This document shows positions 1 through 12,174 of a DNA stretch of 64,000 bases, piece by piece. Made by a program: the position numbers and the translations under genes. The stretch is from positions 310,001 through 374,000 of the forward strand of contig JADNRX010000009.1 in assembly GCA_015501595.1 (NCBI GenBank). The letters are read 5' to 3'. The stretch's first letter is position 1; every line of letters begins with the position of its first letter. The stretch is from Hymenopellis radicata (taxonomy: Eukaryota; Basidiomycota; Agaricomycetes; Agaricales; Physalacriaceae). The notes under the pieces are model-generated. The model searched no databases, was not told where the DNA came from, and saw nothing but the letters and a program-made list of their open reading frames with translations.

Positions 1-19
1 ATGATGACGACTGCCCGCG

Positions 20-129
20 TAGGACGAGGACGAAGCCCACATAGGACGAGGACGAGGCCCACATAGGATGAGGACGAGGCCCACGCAGGATAAGGACGAG
101 ACCCTCGCAGGACGAGTACGAAGGGCGAT
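20..129. repeat. 22-bp tandem repeat, about five copies
   Basis: A purine-rich unit (taggacgaggacgaggccca plus two bases) starts at 20, 42 and 64 and then decays through two more copies. It lies at the window edge, so its left limit may be outside. The rest of 130-578 holds no convincing gene, only short unsupported open frames and a poly-T run near 450. Confidence 0.85.
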
Positions 130-578
130 CAAGACGACGCTTAGTCGCGAATGACAAGTCTTGAGGATCACACTGATGCCGGACATGGCCTCACAACACT
201 TCTACATGCGAGAAGGACGACAGCAAGGTGTACGCTTGCCAATGCCGACAATGAGTTGTGTGCTCGACCATGTGGATGATGAAGTGTCAACGTTGATGCA
301 TCACAACGCCAAGATCAATGTGTCGTTGCTCATTGCTGGGTGAGACATCAATTGGTATATGCTTTTCATTCATCTATCTGGCTGTTATATCTATGTATGT
401 AGTCCTTGACCAGTCCTATCTACTGTGTGTTTTTGTATCTGCAATGCAATTTTTTTTTTGTGCATCTGATGATTGGGTTGTCCTTTGGTATTTTGAGATG
501 CATCTGTTTGTGTGGAGTCTTTCTTGAACCAGATGAAGGCTGCCTTTAGTAGCCTTTGATGTGCTTTAAAGGTGAAAG

Positions 579-1809
579 TCATATATCTGCACAACTTAAG
601 GCATCTTGCAGCAGCGTTGAGGACCCTTCAAGGCCTCCTAAGGCTACATAAGGCCAATTGAGGCAGGCCTTACCGCCGAACCTGTATTCAAGGCACCTTA
701 GCTGCGTTGACAACTTAGCAGCCTCAAGACACTTCAAGTACCTCAATTCATCTATAGACACCTTGAGGCTCATACCCATTTTCGTGATGCACCTCACCCA
801 CGTAGACACGGTACGATCCATGCAATACGTAATCTTCATTTCGTGGCGGTGAACGATATCGAGCTGCATCCTGAATGTCGGATGAAGCGGTTGCACTTGA
901 ATGGACCATGAATGCGGAATCAACGGTTCCATCGCTGCCATCTCCGGCGACACTCCCATCAATCGATGAATCCAGCACCAGCCATCTCCCAGAACACGTA
1001 TCCGGCCCAGGTGGGCACCAGCCATGAAAACAGCAGCTCGATCGTCCAATAAAGGCCAGCCTCTGGCAACATACTTTGTTCGGGCATCCGTCTCCCTTTC
1101 GCCCGTCATCGTATTGCCGATGTTAACATGATGCAGAAACGTCAGTCGCGGATACAGATAGACTGCACGAAAAGCATCGACGAAACACATCACTACAGCT
1201 ATTCACCCCTTAAGCACAAACGCCCTCACCCAGAGACGATAACTCACTTGAATGAAACTCCAATATAATATGCATAAAACTCAGCCGCACCGCAATAATT
1301 TGAACCATTTTTCCCGTAAGCGAATGTCGAAAATTGAATACGTCGACGATGGTGGACGTCAGATATGAAGGCGCAAATCCGGGATAGTCATCGGGCGATG
1401 TGAACGATAACAAAGAACCAAAGCCGAATCGCTGATATCTATGCGGCACGAACAAATAGCCCCTAGCTAAAAAGAAAATGCCAATAGTTGCCACCATCGA
1501 GTATTGTGCGTAGATATCGAGATCGGCAGATGGGAAATGGCATAGATTGAAGTAAGCGAGTGCCGATGAACCGGACACCACGGCGTGCGTGTAGGCTAGC
1601 AATTCTCGGAAGGTTTCGGCATCTGCCCGGGGCATGAAGGGAGCAATCATCATCACGAACGGATCATGGTCTTCCAGGTATGAGTCGCAGATGCCTCTAA
1701 CCTTTTCGTTGCAAGTTGACAACTTGATGATCTGAAAAAGATCTAGGTGTGGCAAAACGTGTTGATTCATAAGCTGCCCCCTAGCCATTTGCTGATAAGC
1801 AATCATCAA
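579..1809 (-). CDS. NT1: nucleotidyltransferase-like fungal protein
   Basis: Two exons, complement(579..1192, 1248..1809), joined by a 55-nt GT-AG intron in matching phase, give about 391 residues. The first exon carries a GSSALAYF stretch followed 13 residues later by DLDIY. This is the spacing of the G-S...D-x-D signature of the nucleotidyltransferase fold, where the aspartates bind metal. The second exon has the family blocks LYPRLTF, ARGW and RIRVLGD, which recur in the paralogue at 8-9 kb. The C-terminal part is leucine-rich and low in complexity, and may be a recent extension. A divergent gene of another conserved family starts 417 bp upstream. Catalytic activity, substrate and biological role are unknown. 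The fold assignment is inferred from the motif, and family membership from the paralogue. Confidence 0.7.
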
Positions 1810-2225
1810 TCAAACACCACCAGAAGCCCTCACGTACCACCATCCAATCTCATACTCGTCCAAAACGAAAGCGGACGCCGAAAGCACCAGTAAAAGAACT
1901 AAAAAAATCACAGCGGCATTCATTTCGTGGCAGAGTGAGGACAACGCCGACCTGATCCACCTTTCTTCATGTATGCTTTCCCATATGCTAAACATCCACC
2001 AAACCAGCAACCTCGGTGGATATTAAACTTCCCCCTCCCACCCCCAAGACAAACCCGTGTTCGGATCTGTGGTGAACGTCAAACTTCCGCAAGACTGGCC
2101 GTTTCCAAATATACCACCTGCGCCACACAAGCAATAAAACCAAGTAGATGACGACATATCTGAGATGTTATAAAGGTCTCCCAACCTCCAACGACTGTTC
2201 AATTTCATCACCGTTGTCTCTTATC

Positions 2226-4829
2226 ATGCCACCGAAGCGACCTGGTTCTCCAAAATCGAAGAACGGCGCCAAAAAAAACAAACCGGGGTATGTCAACCGT
2301 CATTGTAACAGGCGACACTGACAACAAGCACTAGAGGACAAGCTGTCTCACAAGGTAACGACCGTCGACTCCTTATTGTCATCACTTACCATCCCGTTCC
2401 CCTTTAGCCCCGGCCGCGGTCCAACCCCCAAACAACCTTTCAGACGATGCCCACAATATTGATGTAGAGGATACGACCACCGTCATTGACTCATCATCTA
2501 CAGTCTTCACCGACAGATCAGCCGATACTCACCATTCACCCACCGGCTCCACCAGCGAAAATGGCGATGACGAGATCAATAGGGACCTTGAAAGCTCTCG
2601 ACCAGGCGAGCCTCATATCCATGCGTATGTTATTTATCCTCCCTATCGCATCGCTGTGTTAACATAATGCAGGGCGAGCTCGGTTCGAACCACCTCTCCA
2701 ACAAGCCCCCAACGCCCGCCCAACAACTCGCAACCCACAAATGCGCCCAACACCTGTATCCCCATTGTTGACTTGACGCGAATACCCGTTGATGTGCCCT
2801 CCCGCCAGCTGATGCCCTCTACTACTGATAGGCCGCATATGTATATCATCACTCCCTCAACCCCAACCGTGCAAACTAATCATTATGACCATATAGCCCA
2901 CCCATCGAGGATACACAACTCCTCATCGACAAACCAACTGATGCACTCCACCCACACCCCCCACCGGCCGTGCAAATGGGTGATAACACCATCGGTAGAG
3001 ACCTCGAAACCTGCCAACCCGGCGAGATCCATATCCATACGTATGTTATCAGTCCTACAAATCACATTGTTATGCTAACATGATGCATGGCTAGTCCGAT
3101 TTGCGCAACCTCCAAATCAACTGCTTCTCCAATACGCACCCGACTCCCGATAGACATCCGGCAACCCCAAAATGCGCTCAATGCCGGCAGCCCCATCCGT
3201 CACTCAATGCCCGTGGTGGCCGATCCCGTCTCTCAACGCCAATTGATCAATTCTACGACGAACACACCACATATGTACGTTATCATTCCCCCGACCTCAA
3301 ACGCAACCATTTCATTATGGGCATGCAGTCTATCCGTTGATGACACACATCCGAACACATCCGCTCAACTGTATGTAAAGATTATTGCATTTCCGAAATA
3401 ACCTCACCGTGTTCGCAGCTTGCCGTCTCCCATACATGGAACTGAACCCGGCTCACCTCCCCAACATACTAACGTCACGCCCGCAGACCCCTCCGTTCAG
3501 GCCATGAATACGACAGCGGAAGTTGAAGTCAAGTACGAATTCCCGTCTGATGCAGAAACTCCCCATTGCTAACGACAATATTAGACCGCTGTTTGAGCCC
3601 CCCGCCCTCCGAACCCTGCCCCGATTCTCTGAAATCGGTGAAGAATTCAACGTCGGATGCCGTTCGATGCCGTACTGCGAACTATATCAATCATTCCAAA
3701 ACAATACAGATAAATTGAGGTCCGTCACCCTCTCATCCCACCAACGCACTTATAACTGTCTACAGACGCATACTTAATCTCACAATTGAGGCTAGCGGAT
3801 GCGACCTCCATAGCTGGTTTACTATTGATCCGAAGGACTTTACTAGAGTCTCCACATTTGCTGGCTCCAAATCCTTCAGAGTGGTTGCTAAGACGCCAGG
3901 TGCACCCGTGACCTTCAACGACGTCAACGTGACCTTCTTCGTCATTGGCCGATGTAGCCATTCCAGTCTCTTTGACGACGGCACCGACACCCAAATGCGC
4001 CGGTCCATCTCTATTCAACTAATTCATCGCTTCACGCCTCGAATGGTCTCCTCCACCGCCTCCATTCTCGATTATAGGAATCCCATATTCACCATATCAC
4101 ATGGCAGCCTCGCGATACAGACAGCTCTCAAAATCATTCAGGGTGCGTTCTCCATCTCCACGAAAATCCAAATCTCTTGAACTTCAAACAGGAAAGTTCT
4201 CTCCCAAGACAATCGAAGCAAAGATGGACGGCACTACTCATGGCGACTGTACGTCCAACCATCTCTTTGCGATACAGACAGCTCTCAAAATCATTCAGGG
4301 TGCATTCTCCATCTCCACGAAAATCCAAATCTCTTGAACTTCAAACAGGAAAGTTCCCTCCCAAGACAATCGAAGCAAAGATGGACGGCACTACTCATGG
4401 CGACTGTACGTCCAACCATCTCTTTCCTCGACCCGCTCGCTCACCCAATCAGGCCCAAGAAAGTTTGAGCACGACGTTCCGTGCTTCGAAGGAGCCAATG
4501 GCTTTGATCTCAATTGCTATCACGAACTTCCCCCACGCGCCTTCGAATATGACGACAAAGACATTGTCCTTGTTGCTTTCAGCCTTACCGGCTACCGCGA
4601 GCAGCCCGCCACTCCCAGCCAGGCTGGAGCGCAAAAAATTGGCATGAGTATCAGGTTTACCATTCATGTCGCTCGTGTGGAGGATGGTGACGATGACCCG
4701 ACTGACACCCCGGTGGAAGCCAGCTTGAGAGACGAAACCCCACTATCAGTATCTGAAACGGCAGGCATCACACAGAAGAATGAGCTCGCGCCCGTTAAGA
4801 AGGAAATCAAGCGAGGACGGATCATGTAA
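2226..4829 (+). CDS. Gene A: MDG-THG family protein, multi-exon
   Basis: I do not recognise this family, but three copies lie in this window. The first exons (2226..2287, then after acceptors near 2336 and 2407) encode a disordered Ser/Thr/Pro-rich N-terminus; one exon-plus-intron block near 2583-2672 recurs in diverged form near 3000-3095. The conserved part begins with DKLR then RILNLTIEAS (from about 3767), followed by FFVIGR, RFTPRMVS, MDGTTHGDC, CFEGANGF and DETPLSV. The last exon ends with a basic tail (VKKEIKRGRIM). Introns split the same codons as in genes B and C. A 157-bp tandem duplication doubles the MDG-THG exon. It is transcribed away from NT1. Function is unknown; no membrane segment or signal peptide was seen. 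Exact splicing between 2600 and 3700 is uncertain. Confidence 0.6.
4112..4425 (+). repeat. 157-bp tandem duplication containing an exon
   Basis: Two nearly identical units (4112-4268 and 4269-4425) repeat the end of one exon, an intron, a whole 57-nt exon and the next donor site of gene A. They differ at only a few positions (for example gcgttc versus gcattc). Because the exon is 57 nt, including one or both copies keeps the reading frame. Confidence 0.9.
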
Positions 4830-5150
4830 AAAGAAGGAAAATCGACTTGTATTATCACCAAGCTGTACAATATTTAGCTGATCTCAATATCGATGACTGA
4901 TTTTTTCCCTGCTTCAATGCACACCAACCCTCAACGAATGGTTTTGATTGTAAGACGAACACATAACCGGGGATTTATCCAATGCCGGAGGGCCGCCATC
5001 ATTCCAACAGATGACATCATGAATCCGTTGAAATGAGCCCAGCAGCCTCAGTAGGGTTAGGGTTTCCACCTTTGCAGATGACATCATGAATCCGCTGAAA
5101 TGGATTCTGCTCGACTCCATTCCGAACATGACCAGCCCATATCCATCGTC

Positions 5151-6364
5151 ATGCCGAACATTGAGCAGACCAACGTATCTTCACTTACCTTAATTTTTTG
5201 ATTCGTCCACATGACTCTCAGCCCAGCAACGTCGCCTCAGCTTTCTCGACCTCCCAACCGAGCTTTTGGACATGATCGTCGAAATGTCGCGCCACGATTG
5301 GCCCACCCTTAGCTTAACCCATCGGCAATTAACAACTATCTGTCATCAGCGTATGTTTTCAGCCTTCACCTGTGGAGCCCCCCACCGTCGACGAACCGTG
5401 GACGAATGCATCACATTCCTTGAATTCCATTCAAACGTAGCTCAAGCAGTAAGACGACTCAGATTCACCTGTCCGCCCGACAGCGCTGACCAAATCTACC
5501 GTCTCATTGAGCTATGTGACGCCAAATGCCGGCTCGAATGTCTCGTATTCGATTATGGCTTCATCTCCCCATCACTGCCCACTCACCTCCTGAACCGGCA
5601 TGAGCTTGAGGTCTGTAACGGTCAGCTTCATCTCGCAGCTCTCTTGTCCGATTGCTGCAAGCTGAAGGTACTGAAAGTCCACTGCTACGAGCCCGTATTG
5701 CCATTGACAGTCACAATTCCATTGACGACGCCGACGTCCTGTCAACTCGATTCGCTCGAAATCTTTCAGTTCACGACACCACGCTCATCTCATAATACGT
5801 TCTTCACCCATATCCAGCCCATCAGGCGACCCTTTCTAAACGCTTGTTCACACCTCACTCGCCTGTGTCTCGCCTTCAATGCCAAAGAACTGCCATTCAT
5901 CAATCACATCATACATGCTGCATCTCTCACCCTATGCCACGTTTCATTACATCTCTTAAGCGGTAAGCCTCTCTCCCAACCCGTAACTCCCTTCACAGCT
6001 ATCTCAATACTGTTTGAATAGCGGCGTCGATCTAAGTGTGTTGCCGAACTTAAGCTATGTATCGCTCGAATGTCGTGGAGAACACTTCCCATTTGCTGCA
6101 CTCTCATTACTGACAATTACATTTAACAGCGCGCTTAAACACCTACACATCTTTCTAAATCACTGCTATTTGTCACCGGAAAATGCAGAGTTCATAAGGG
6201 AGACCATGATCCGCATGTACAAACTTGGACGAGCAAGCATGCGTTTCAAGGTTAACAACGTACAAAGGGTAGATGCACCTGAGGAGTGGTTTCGCTGGAA
6301 GCTGGACAACGTCGTTCAACGCCAAGAATGGCCAATGATATATATACACATTCAATACATGTAA
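5151..6364 (+). CDS. F-box-like / LRR protein
   Basis: A first exon 5151..5174 (MPNIEQTN) joins through a 52-nt intron to a long exon from 5227 that starts QRRLSFLDLPTELLDMIVEM. This is the F-box-like pattern (LPxELLDxI) common in basidiomycetes. The rest (residues about 60-370) has irregular leucine-rich repeats such as LKVLKVHCYEP, LTRLCLAFNAKEL and LPNLSYVSLEC. A candidate intron 5963..6021 leads to the last exon, ending at 6364. Its phase is off by one base: the left exon ends with one spare base, while the right one needs two. A small indel or an unseen splice is therefore likely. By family it would be a substrate receptor of an SCF ubiquitin ligase; the substrate is unknown. It sits between genes A and B on the same strand. 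Confidence 0.6.
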
Positions 6365-6570
6365 TCAGACGACAGAACTTAAAACCATAAACTTTGGCCA
6401 CCACAAATGCAAATGCCCCTTCCCCCACAATCACCGGCCTTCCGCCATGAAAAAAAAAAAAAAAAAGAGTCACGTCCGGGTGACTATGACGATGCACATG
6501 ACGCGCAGTCACCTGCGTGACACGGCCTGCCATCCAACATACCAATCCTCCACTGCTACTCTTAACATAG

Positions 6571-7738
6571 ATGGAGAAATCAACATATTCCTATTATACA
6601 ACCTTGGAAGAGAGGTACCTATCATAACATTCAAGCTACATACACTGACGAGTGCACAGCCCGTCCTTCAAACCGCCCCGGGTGAAATCCCTACCTGTCA
6701 ATCTGACAACCGCTGCCGTCCCATCCTGTAATATAGCCCGACATTGCTCAAACGACCCGGCGACTGCACTGTAATTATGGTCTCTACATAAATGAGGTAG
6801 TATGCTGATCCCACCCAAGCCGAATCCTGAACATCGCCGGATACGCTGAAGCGGAAAACCTGCAAAACATTTATACAGCTAATCCTGATGAATTTCACGT
6901 CAAACAAGCTAACGGCATAATATATCGTGTATCAACACTCACCAAACCCAACAACGACGCCATCTTCTTCACGGTAGGGCGGGTAACGTTCTCCAGCCTG
7001 CGAACTCAGCCCGTCTTTCCCACTAGCCCGCATAGCCACCAACTATCCCCTACAGCGGCGCTATACAACCAAAATAATCGACTTATCGCTTTTCAACCCA
7101 TTCGACGTTTCATGCCCCGAATAGTATCAGCTATCTGCCAGCTGCTTCACTTTCCCCAATCAACTCTTCCCATAATTCGGAATGGCATCATCGCATCCAC
7201 CGCAATATTCCCATTCGACGGTAATGCCTGACTCCTCCTAAAAAAAGAAGCCCCTCATACTAATAACCACCACAGAAAAGCGATTCAAGATCAGATACAA
7301 TGAAATGGATGGCCGCACTCACGGCCCATGTAAGCGCCACAACTTCCTATCATCGCACCTGAATGATAAGCCAAACAGCCCCTCGCCCCCCGGATGAACA
7401 CGTACCCATCTTTGATGGCCAGAACGCATTCGCATTCTGTGAATATCACAAGCTGCCACGATTACATGAAGAGCTCCAATGCAACGATATCGCAATTATC
7501 GCCTTTAGCGTTGCGGGCGAACTCGTTCCAGGCCTGAACCCAGTAGCGCTTGGAGCCCATCGCGTTCGCATGAACGTCGCCTTCGTAATTCTGCTTCACC
7601 GGCCCACATTCGCCTCCCCCTCAATCGTAAATGCACCCCACTGGGTCATAGATGAAAAACCGCTCTCCGTTCGGTAAGCGTCATACGGAATGAGAATATC
7701 AAAACTTTTCATTTCGCCATAGGAACATACAAGCTTAA
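6571..7738 (+). CDS. Gene B: MDG-THG family protein
   Basis: Six exons fit perfectly in phase: 6571..6614, 6660..6770, 6820..7220, 7276..7329, 7379..7673, 7723..7738, giving about 306 residues. All introns are GT-AG and 45-54 nt. Blocks in order: LRILNIAGYAEAENLQNIYT, FFTVGRVTFSSL, RRFMPRIVS, EMDGRTHG, VPIFDGQNAFAF, IAIIAFSVAGE and EKPLSV near the end. They align with genes A and C, and the 54-nt exon holding MDG-THG corresponds to the duplicated exon of A. Unlike A and C it has no nucleotidyltransferase-like gene upstream. It is the shortest complete representative and so the best guide to the family. No known domain was recognised, and cellular role is unknown. Confidence 0.72.
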
Positions 7739-7980
7739 GCATCGATCCTAGTACTGTACAATGTAACTACAACAATATTTTTCGCAAATGTGTACATGCT
7801 CGACGACGTCCCCGCCAATAGAAATACAGGTCAGAATGAATATGCCCCATGACCATTCGTGCCATCCGTCTTTTCGTCAAGTCGGGTTGTTCAATATCGG
7901 TGAGGACTCGCATAGCTGCCTCCAAATTGACGTCGGTCCTTCAAAAAAATTAGATGTTACTGAGCTTGTCGCAATTTGAT

Positions 7981-9022
7981 TTATACACACCAATCATGCA
8001 TGAGACAGAATGCCCAACGTGAAAGTGCGACGTCCATGCAGAAGTACCGTGCCATGCGATCCCTCTTGAAGACGGTACAATGCATGATGACTGTATCTAT
8101 CGAAGCAGGTAAACACGCCGTCCACGATTGCGGCGGCGGTCGTTGGGCCTCACCGGAAGGAATATCGGCGAGCTCTTGAACCCAGCTGAATCTGTCGCCC
8201 ACAACACGAATCCTAGAAAGCTGCAATGATTCCATGTTTGACAACTCTTCTAGATCCCCAATCAGACACTATCCCCGATGCACATACTTTTCCCTGCCTA
8301 CGACGTCCTTTTCGCAATGGCTATGGGCCGGCACATTGATTCACATTTTAAAAGTCAAAATAGGATAACACGATACGGCGAACGATCCGTCGAAATAGTT
8401 TATAACGACCACTATGTGAACCCGGTCACCCTCCTAGGATGATAAACAAAAAGAAAAGGCACCCACTCGAATGATGGCCAAGTACAGCCGCGGCGGGGCA
8501 TGTGTCGACAACAATCAGTTGAACACGCTCATCATCGGCATTCACAAAATTGAACACCGCCATGATGGCCGTACCAAGGTAAGGCCGATATAGATTGTAA
8601 TCCACCTCGATGGGGTCCACGTCAACCGAGTGTGCGGTTTGCCATGGAAGCGGCTCAAAATGATAGCCTTGAGAGTGAAAAAAATGAATGAGGACGCTCA
8701 TCCCGAATGGTGTGACGTATATATCTAGGTCGCCCACTTGATCGCGACTAATATTGCGCGTGAAGTATGCAAGGGCAACCGAGCCAGACACGTACGCTCC
8801 GGTCAAACGCAATGCTTGCATAAAACCGGGAACCGCGTTATGAAAGAAGGGACGCAGAACGAGGTCGAGCGCCGGATGAAGTCGAATATAATGTTCAACA
8901 GTTTCCTGAATTTGTAGACAGGCTTGTTTGAGCAGCCATAGGTCGTAAGTGCCCAGCCACGGTAGAACGACAGGTTCGAACACGTCATCCCTGACACATG
9001 TATCAGGCCTCCAACATAGCAC
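7981..9022 (-). pseudogene. NT2: nucleotidyltransferase-like pseudogene
   Basis: Two exons, complement(7981..8411, 8467..9022), separated by a 55-nt intron at the same place as in NT1. The first exon retains GSVALAYF and DLDIYV, and the second retains CYPILTF, YVHRG and RIRVVGD. The translation stays in one frame over 329 codons but is interrupted by TGA at 8341-8343 and TAG at 8269-8271. The second stop replaces the tryptophan of the conserved RGW block. Both would remove the C-terminal half. No alternative intron that skips them keeps the aligned linker, so I read it as a recently dead copy of NT1. Gene C starts 524 bp upstream on the other strand. Confidence 0.72.
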
Positions 9023-9546
9023 AAGTAATGGCTACGTACCAAAACACATTTGAACCGTACACAAATGAAGGCCAAACGGATTCAGACATGCACGAATGTA
9101 CAGCGGGCATGTTGGGAAGACGAACTACAAGCACCAACCAATACAACCCACTTGATATATATGACGACTGACCCTATACACATCCACCAGTCTCACCCAC
9201 TACATCGTTTTCCATCCATCATCGGACAACCACAGCCTTCCGGTCTCGCAATTAACACATTACAAACCAGTATCAACTCCATTATTGCTGTGCCGGCACT
9301 GACACCATCAACCAACTTGTCTCTAGTCGCTTTAAAAAGTAAGCCTATGCTCTTGGTCGAGCCCGGCCTGTCTCCGATCCATTTAAACAAACCGAGCCGC
9401 GTGGTGAGTCTACTCGTATTCACGTCGTTCATGACGTATATCTGATCGCACCAACATCAATCACCTCATTCGAACGACATCCCATAACACCAACATAACG
9501 CGGTCCCCACTTATCATTTCACCCTCCCCCCCACCATCTCTTTCTC

Positions 9547-10552
9547 ATGCCAGAAATGTAGGATGATACCCCTTTCGTACATCACTTACTTAACATCTCT
9601 TCAGACCGCTGTCGTCTGCCACAGACACTAGCCCCCAATCCATACCAACGTTCGCTTTGCAAGATGCATTTCCATATGATCCCGAAAAACTGCGGCACGT
9701 ACCCAGACATCATCATGGCCAATACTAACCTGAACCCTTTCAGCTACATCTTATCCTTAGCAATGCATCCAGGACTTCCCAATCTGGACAATCTATTCAC
9801 TGCCAACGCCAACACCTACATACGGCTACCCATATCATCAAACTCATACAAAATCATCACCGCTGCTGAAACGCTGAAGACTAACCCCAAAGACGCCGCC
9901 TTTTATACCATAGGTCGCGTTGCATCTTCCCACCTGCTCGAACGACCTGAAGGCCACGTTCGAAACATCGCAGTGCAGCCAATCCTGCGTTTCGCCTCCC
10001 ATATCCTCCTCAACGCCTCCCTGATCTTACACTTCCACTCACCCCAGTTTGAAATCGCTGAGAACGGCCTGGTAGCAAGCACCACACTACGTACCCGCGA
10101 CGGTATGACCAATATCCATCACATCAAATCCACCCTCACCACTTGTAGACTTTGACGGAAAAGCCGGGTGCCACCACACAGAACCCCCCATGGATGGAAT
10201 AACCCATGGACCAGGTGTGCAACTTCTCCCGGCAGAATCTCCCTCTCACAAAAATATAGTTCCCCGCCCTGACGACCGCATTGTACCCTGCTTTGACGGC
10301 CGACACCACTTATATCTGCCATATTACTATGAGCTCGACAAAATCGTAACCAAGCTTGAAATCGGCGACATCGTACTTATAACATTCGCTCTGCGTGGCC
10401 ACACTGACGAAGATGGAGCGGAATTTGTGGAGCTAAAAATCATGTTCGCCATTCTCTTAGCACGCTGGCACGATCAAGCGAGAAAATCACAAATGGGCCA
10501 TTTCGACAATGCATTGACAAGCGAAACTCCACTAACAGTAGTATATATGTAA
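9547..10552 (+). CDS. Gene C: MDG-THG family protein
   Basis: Five exons fit in phase: 9547..9557, 9605..9694, 9744..10102, 10149..10214, 10260..10552, giving about 272 residues. The second intron works only with a GC donor (GC-AG); using the nearby GT would break the frame. Blocks shared with A and B: EKLR, YILSLAM, FYTIGRVASSHLL, QPILRFASHILL, PMDGITHG, VPRPDDRIVPCFDG, IVLITFALRG and ETPLTV close to the C-terminus. It is divergently transcribed from the NT2 pseudogene, as A is from NT1. The interval 9023-9546 has no other gene I can support. Function is unknown. Confidence 0.68.
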
Positions 10553-10629
10553 CATCAAAGCAAACAAATATATTTTCATGTCCGAATAATCGGTTTGTGA
10601 CCCGCCGCTTGCCGGCCACCACCTCTCAT

Positions 10630-10830
10630 GTTTAGGGTGTGTTGTAAAAAACGACTTAAGACGTCACATCACACGTCACTCTGCCAACGTATTACCCAAT
10701 TCTTTGCTGTTGTTATTTACAAACCGATTTAGTTTGTGTTTAGGGTGTGTTGTAAAAAACGACTTAAGACGTCACATCGCACGTCACTCCACCAACGTAT
10801 TACCTAACTCTTTGCTGTTGTTATTTGTGC
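10630..10830. repeat. Direct repeat of about 91 bp, period 108
   Basis: A unit beginning gtttagggtgtgttgtaaa is found at 10630 and again at 10738, with nearly identical sequence up to the tgctgttgttattt stretch. Immediately after, a shorter unit (atttgtgccctgcttcgg) is also repeated, near 10827 and 10853. From 10830 to 11614 there are only weak open frames on either strand, and I assign no gene there. Confidence 0.75.
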
Positions 10831-12174
10831 CCTGCTTCGGAAACGCCCACATTATTTGTGCCCTGCTTCGGAAACGCCTACACTTCACCTTGACTTCACC
10901 TACCTTTGAATCCAAAGTAACTCCAATTCTGCTTTGTAGCCTGCGCGCGCCACCAAGACATGCACAGCCACTCTTTGCCTTTGTCGAAAACGCCCGCACT
11001 TCACCCACCTTGTGAATCAGAAGTAATTCTGATTCTGCTTGTAAGATAGATGCTTAATGGCGCTCAATAGACGCCTCTGCGCGTCGCCGACAGAGGAATT
11101 TAATGAAGCTCTTCTTGGGGATCTCCTTCACGCCGGCTCGGCTTATCGTACGTAGTACGTGTTTTATCCTCGTTCCCACTGCCGCTCTGATGTGTCCACC
11201 TGCATTCTTCGCTAGCTTCACTCCCGAGCAAGGTGCTAAATCCAGAGAAATTCTCCAAGCCTGAAATGGGAAGGAAACGATGTCCGATGCTGAAGTACAG
11301 CCACAGACGCTTCTTCTCTCTGACACTCTAGAGCCCACGAACAACGTTTTGGACATCGCGCTTATGGATATGTGCCGCGACGAGCGACATGACAGATCGC
11401 CGGCGTACATCAGCACGCTGAGAAGATAGTTGTAAATGACGAGCGTCGTGGTGAGGTTCTCGGACTTCGCGTCGTGGAAGGAATAGTTGGGATGAGGTGA
11501 GGAACTCGGCGTGCGAATCACATCTCAATCCTATCTGGTATCTTAAATTGGCTCTTGCTGGGATAACTGTAGGCAGGCCTTGCTCATCGTTGGCCTACCC
11601 TCCGCTCAAGCTAACATGTCCACAGCCAAAGTGCAACTTGAACAGGTGTTCATGGACGACTGGAACTCGCCAGAAGTTATCAAAGCATGGTGGCTTATCG
11701 CTCTTTTTGACCTGATTCATCTATGGCGTCTCGGGTGCGTCCATTACTCTCTACACCGTTGGCGAATAACCAGGCCGACGATCCCCTTCCCGTTCCACGG
11801 GCAATTTTGATTGAAGGTGCGGATGCCTTATCGTTCAAGAAACTTTTAGATCTAACGCGTTGTATTCAATCACAGCTCTTGAAAACGACTGGCCTGGCTC
11901 GGGCGGAGATCACAACCGTGTCCTCCTTCGTTGGGTGTGCCGATTCGTGTATGGACTTGAGTTTCGTTATCCCGTACGACGACGACGACTTACGAAGTAC
12001 TCCAACGATGAGCACGATGACGAGAAAGACCGAAAGACCGAAAGACCACCGCCGACGACACCGACGACGGTCCTGTACCATATCATACCCCACTCAGGAT
12101 GGCGCCACCTTCTTGTGCATGAAATCTCCAGGATGGAATACTTGTACTGGAGGATCTCTCGTGTCATGTGGTGT

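Noticed and set aside
11054..11521. 155-residue minus-strand frame
   Set aside because: No start context, splice partner or recognisable motif; could be old coding sequence but not supportable.
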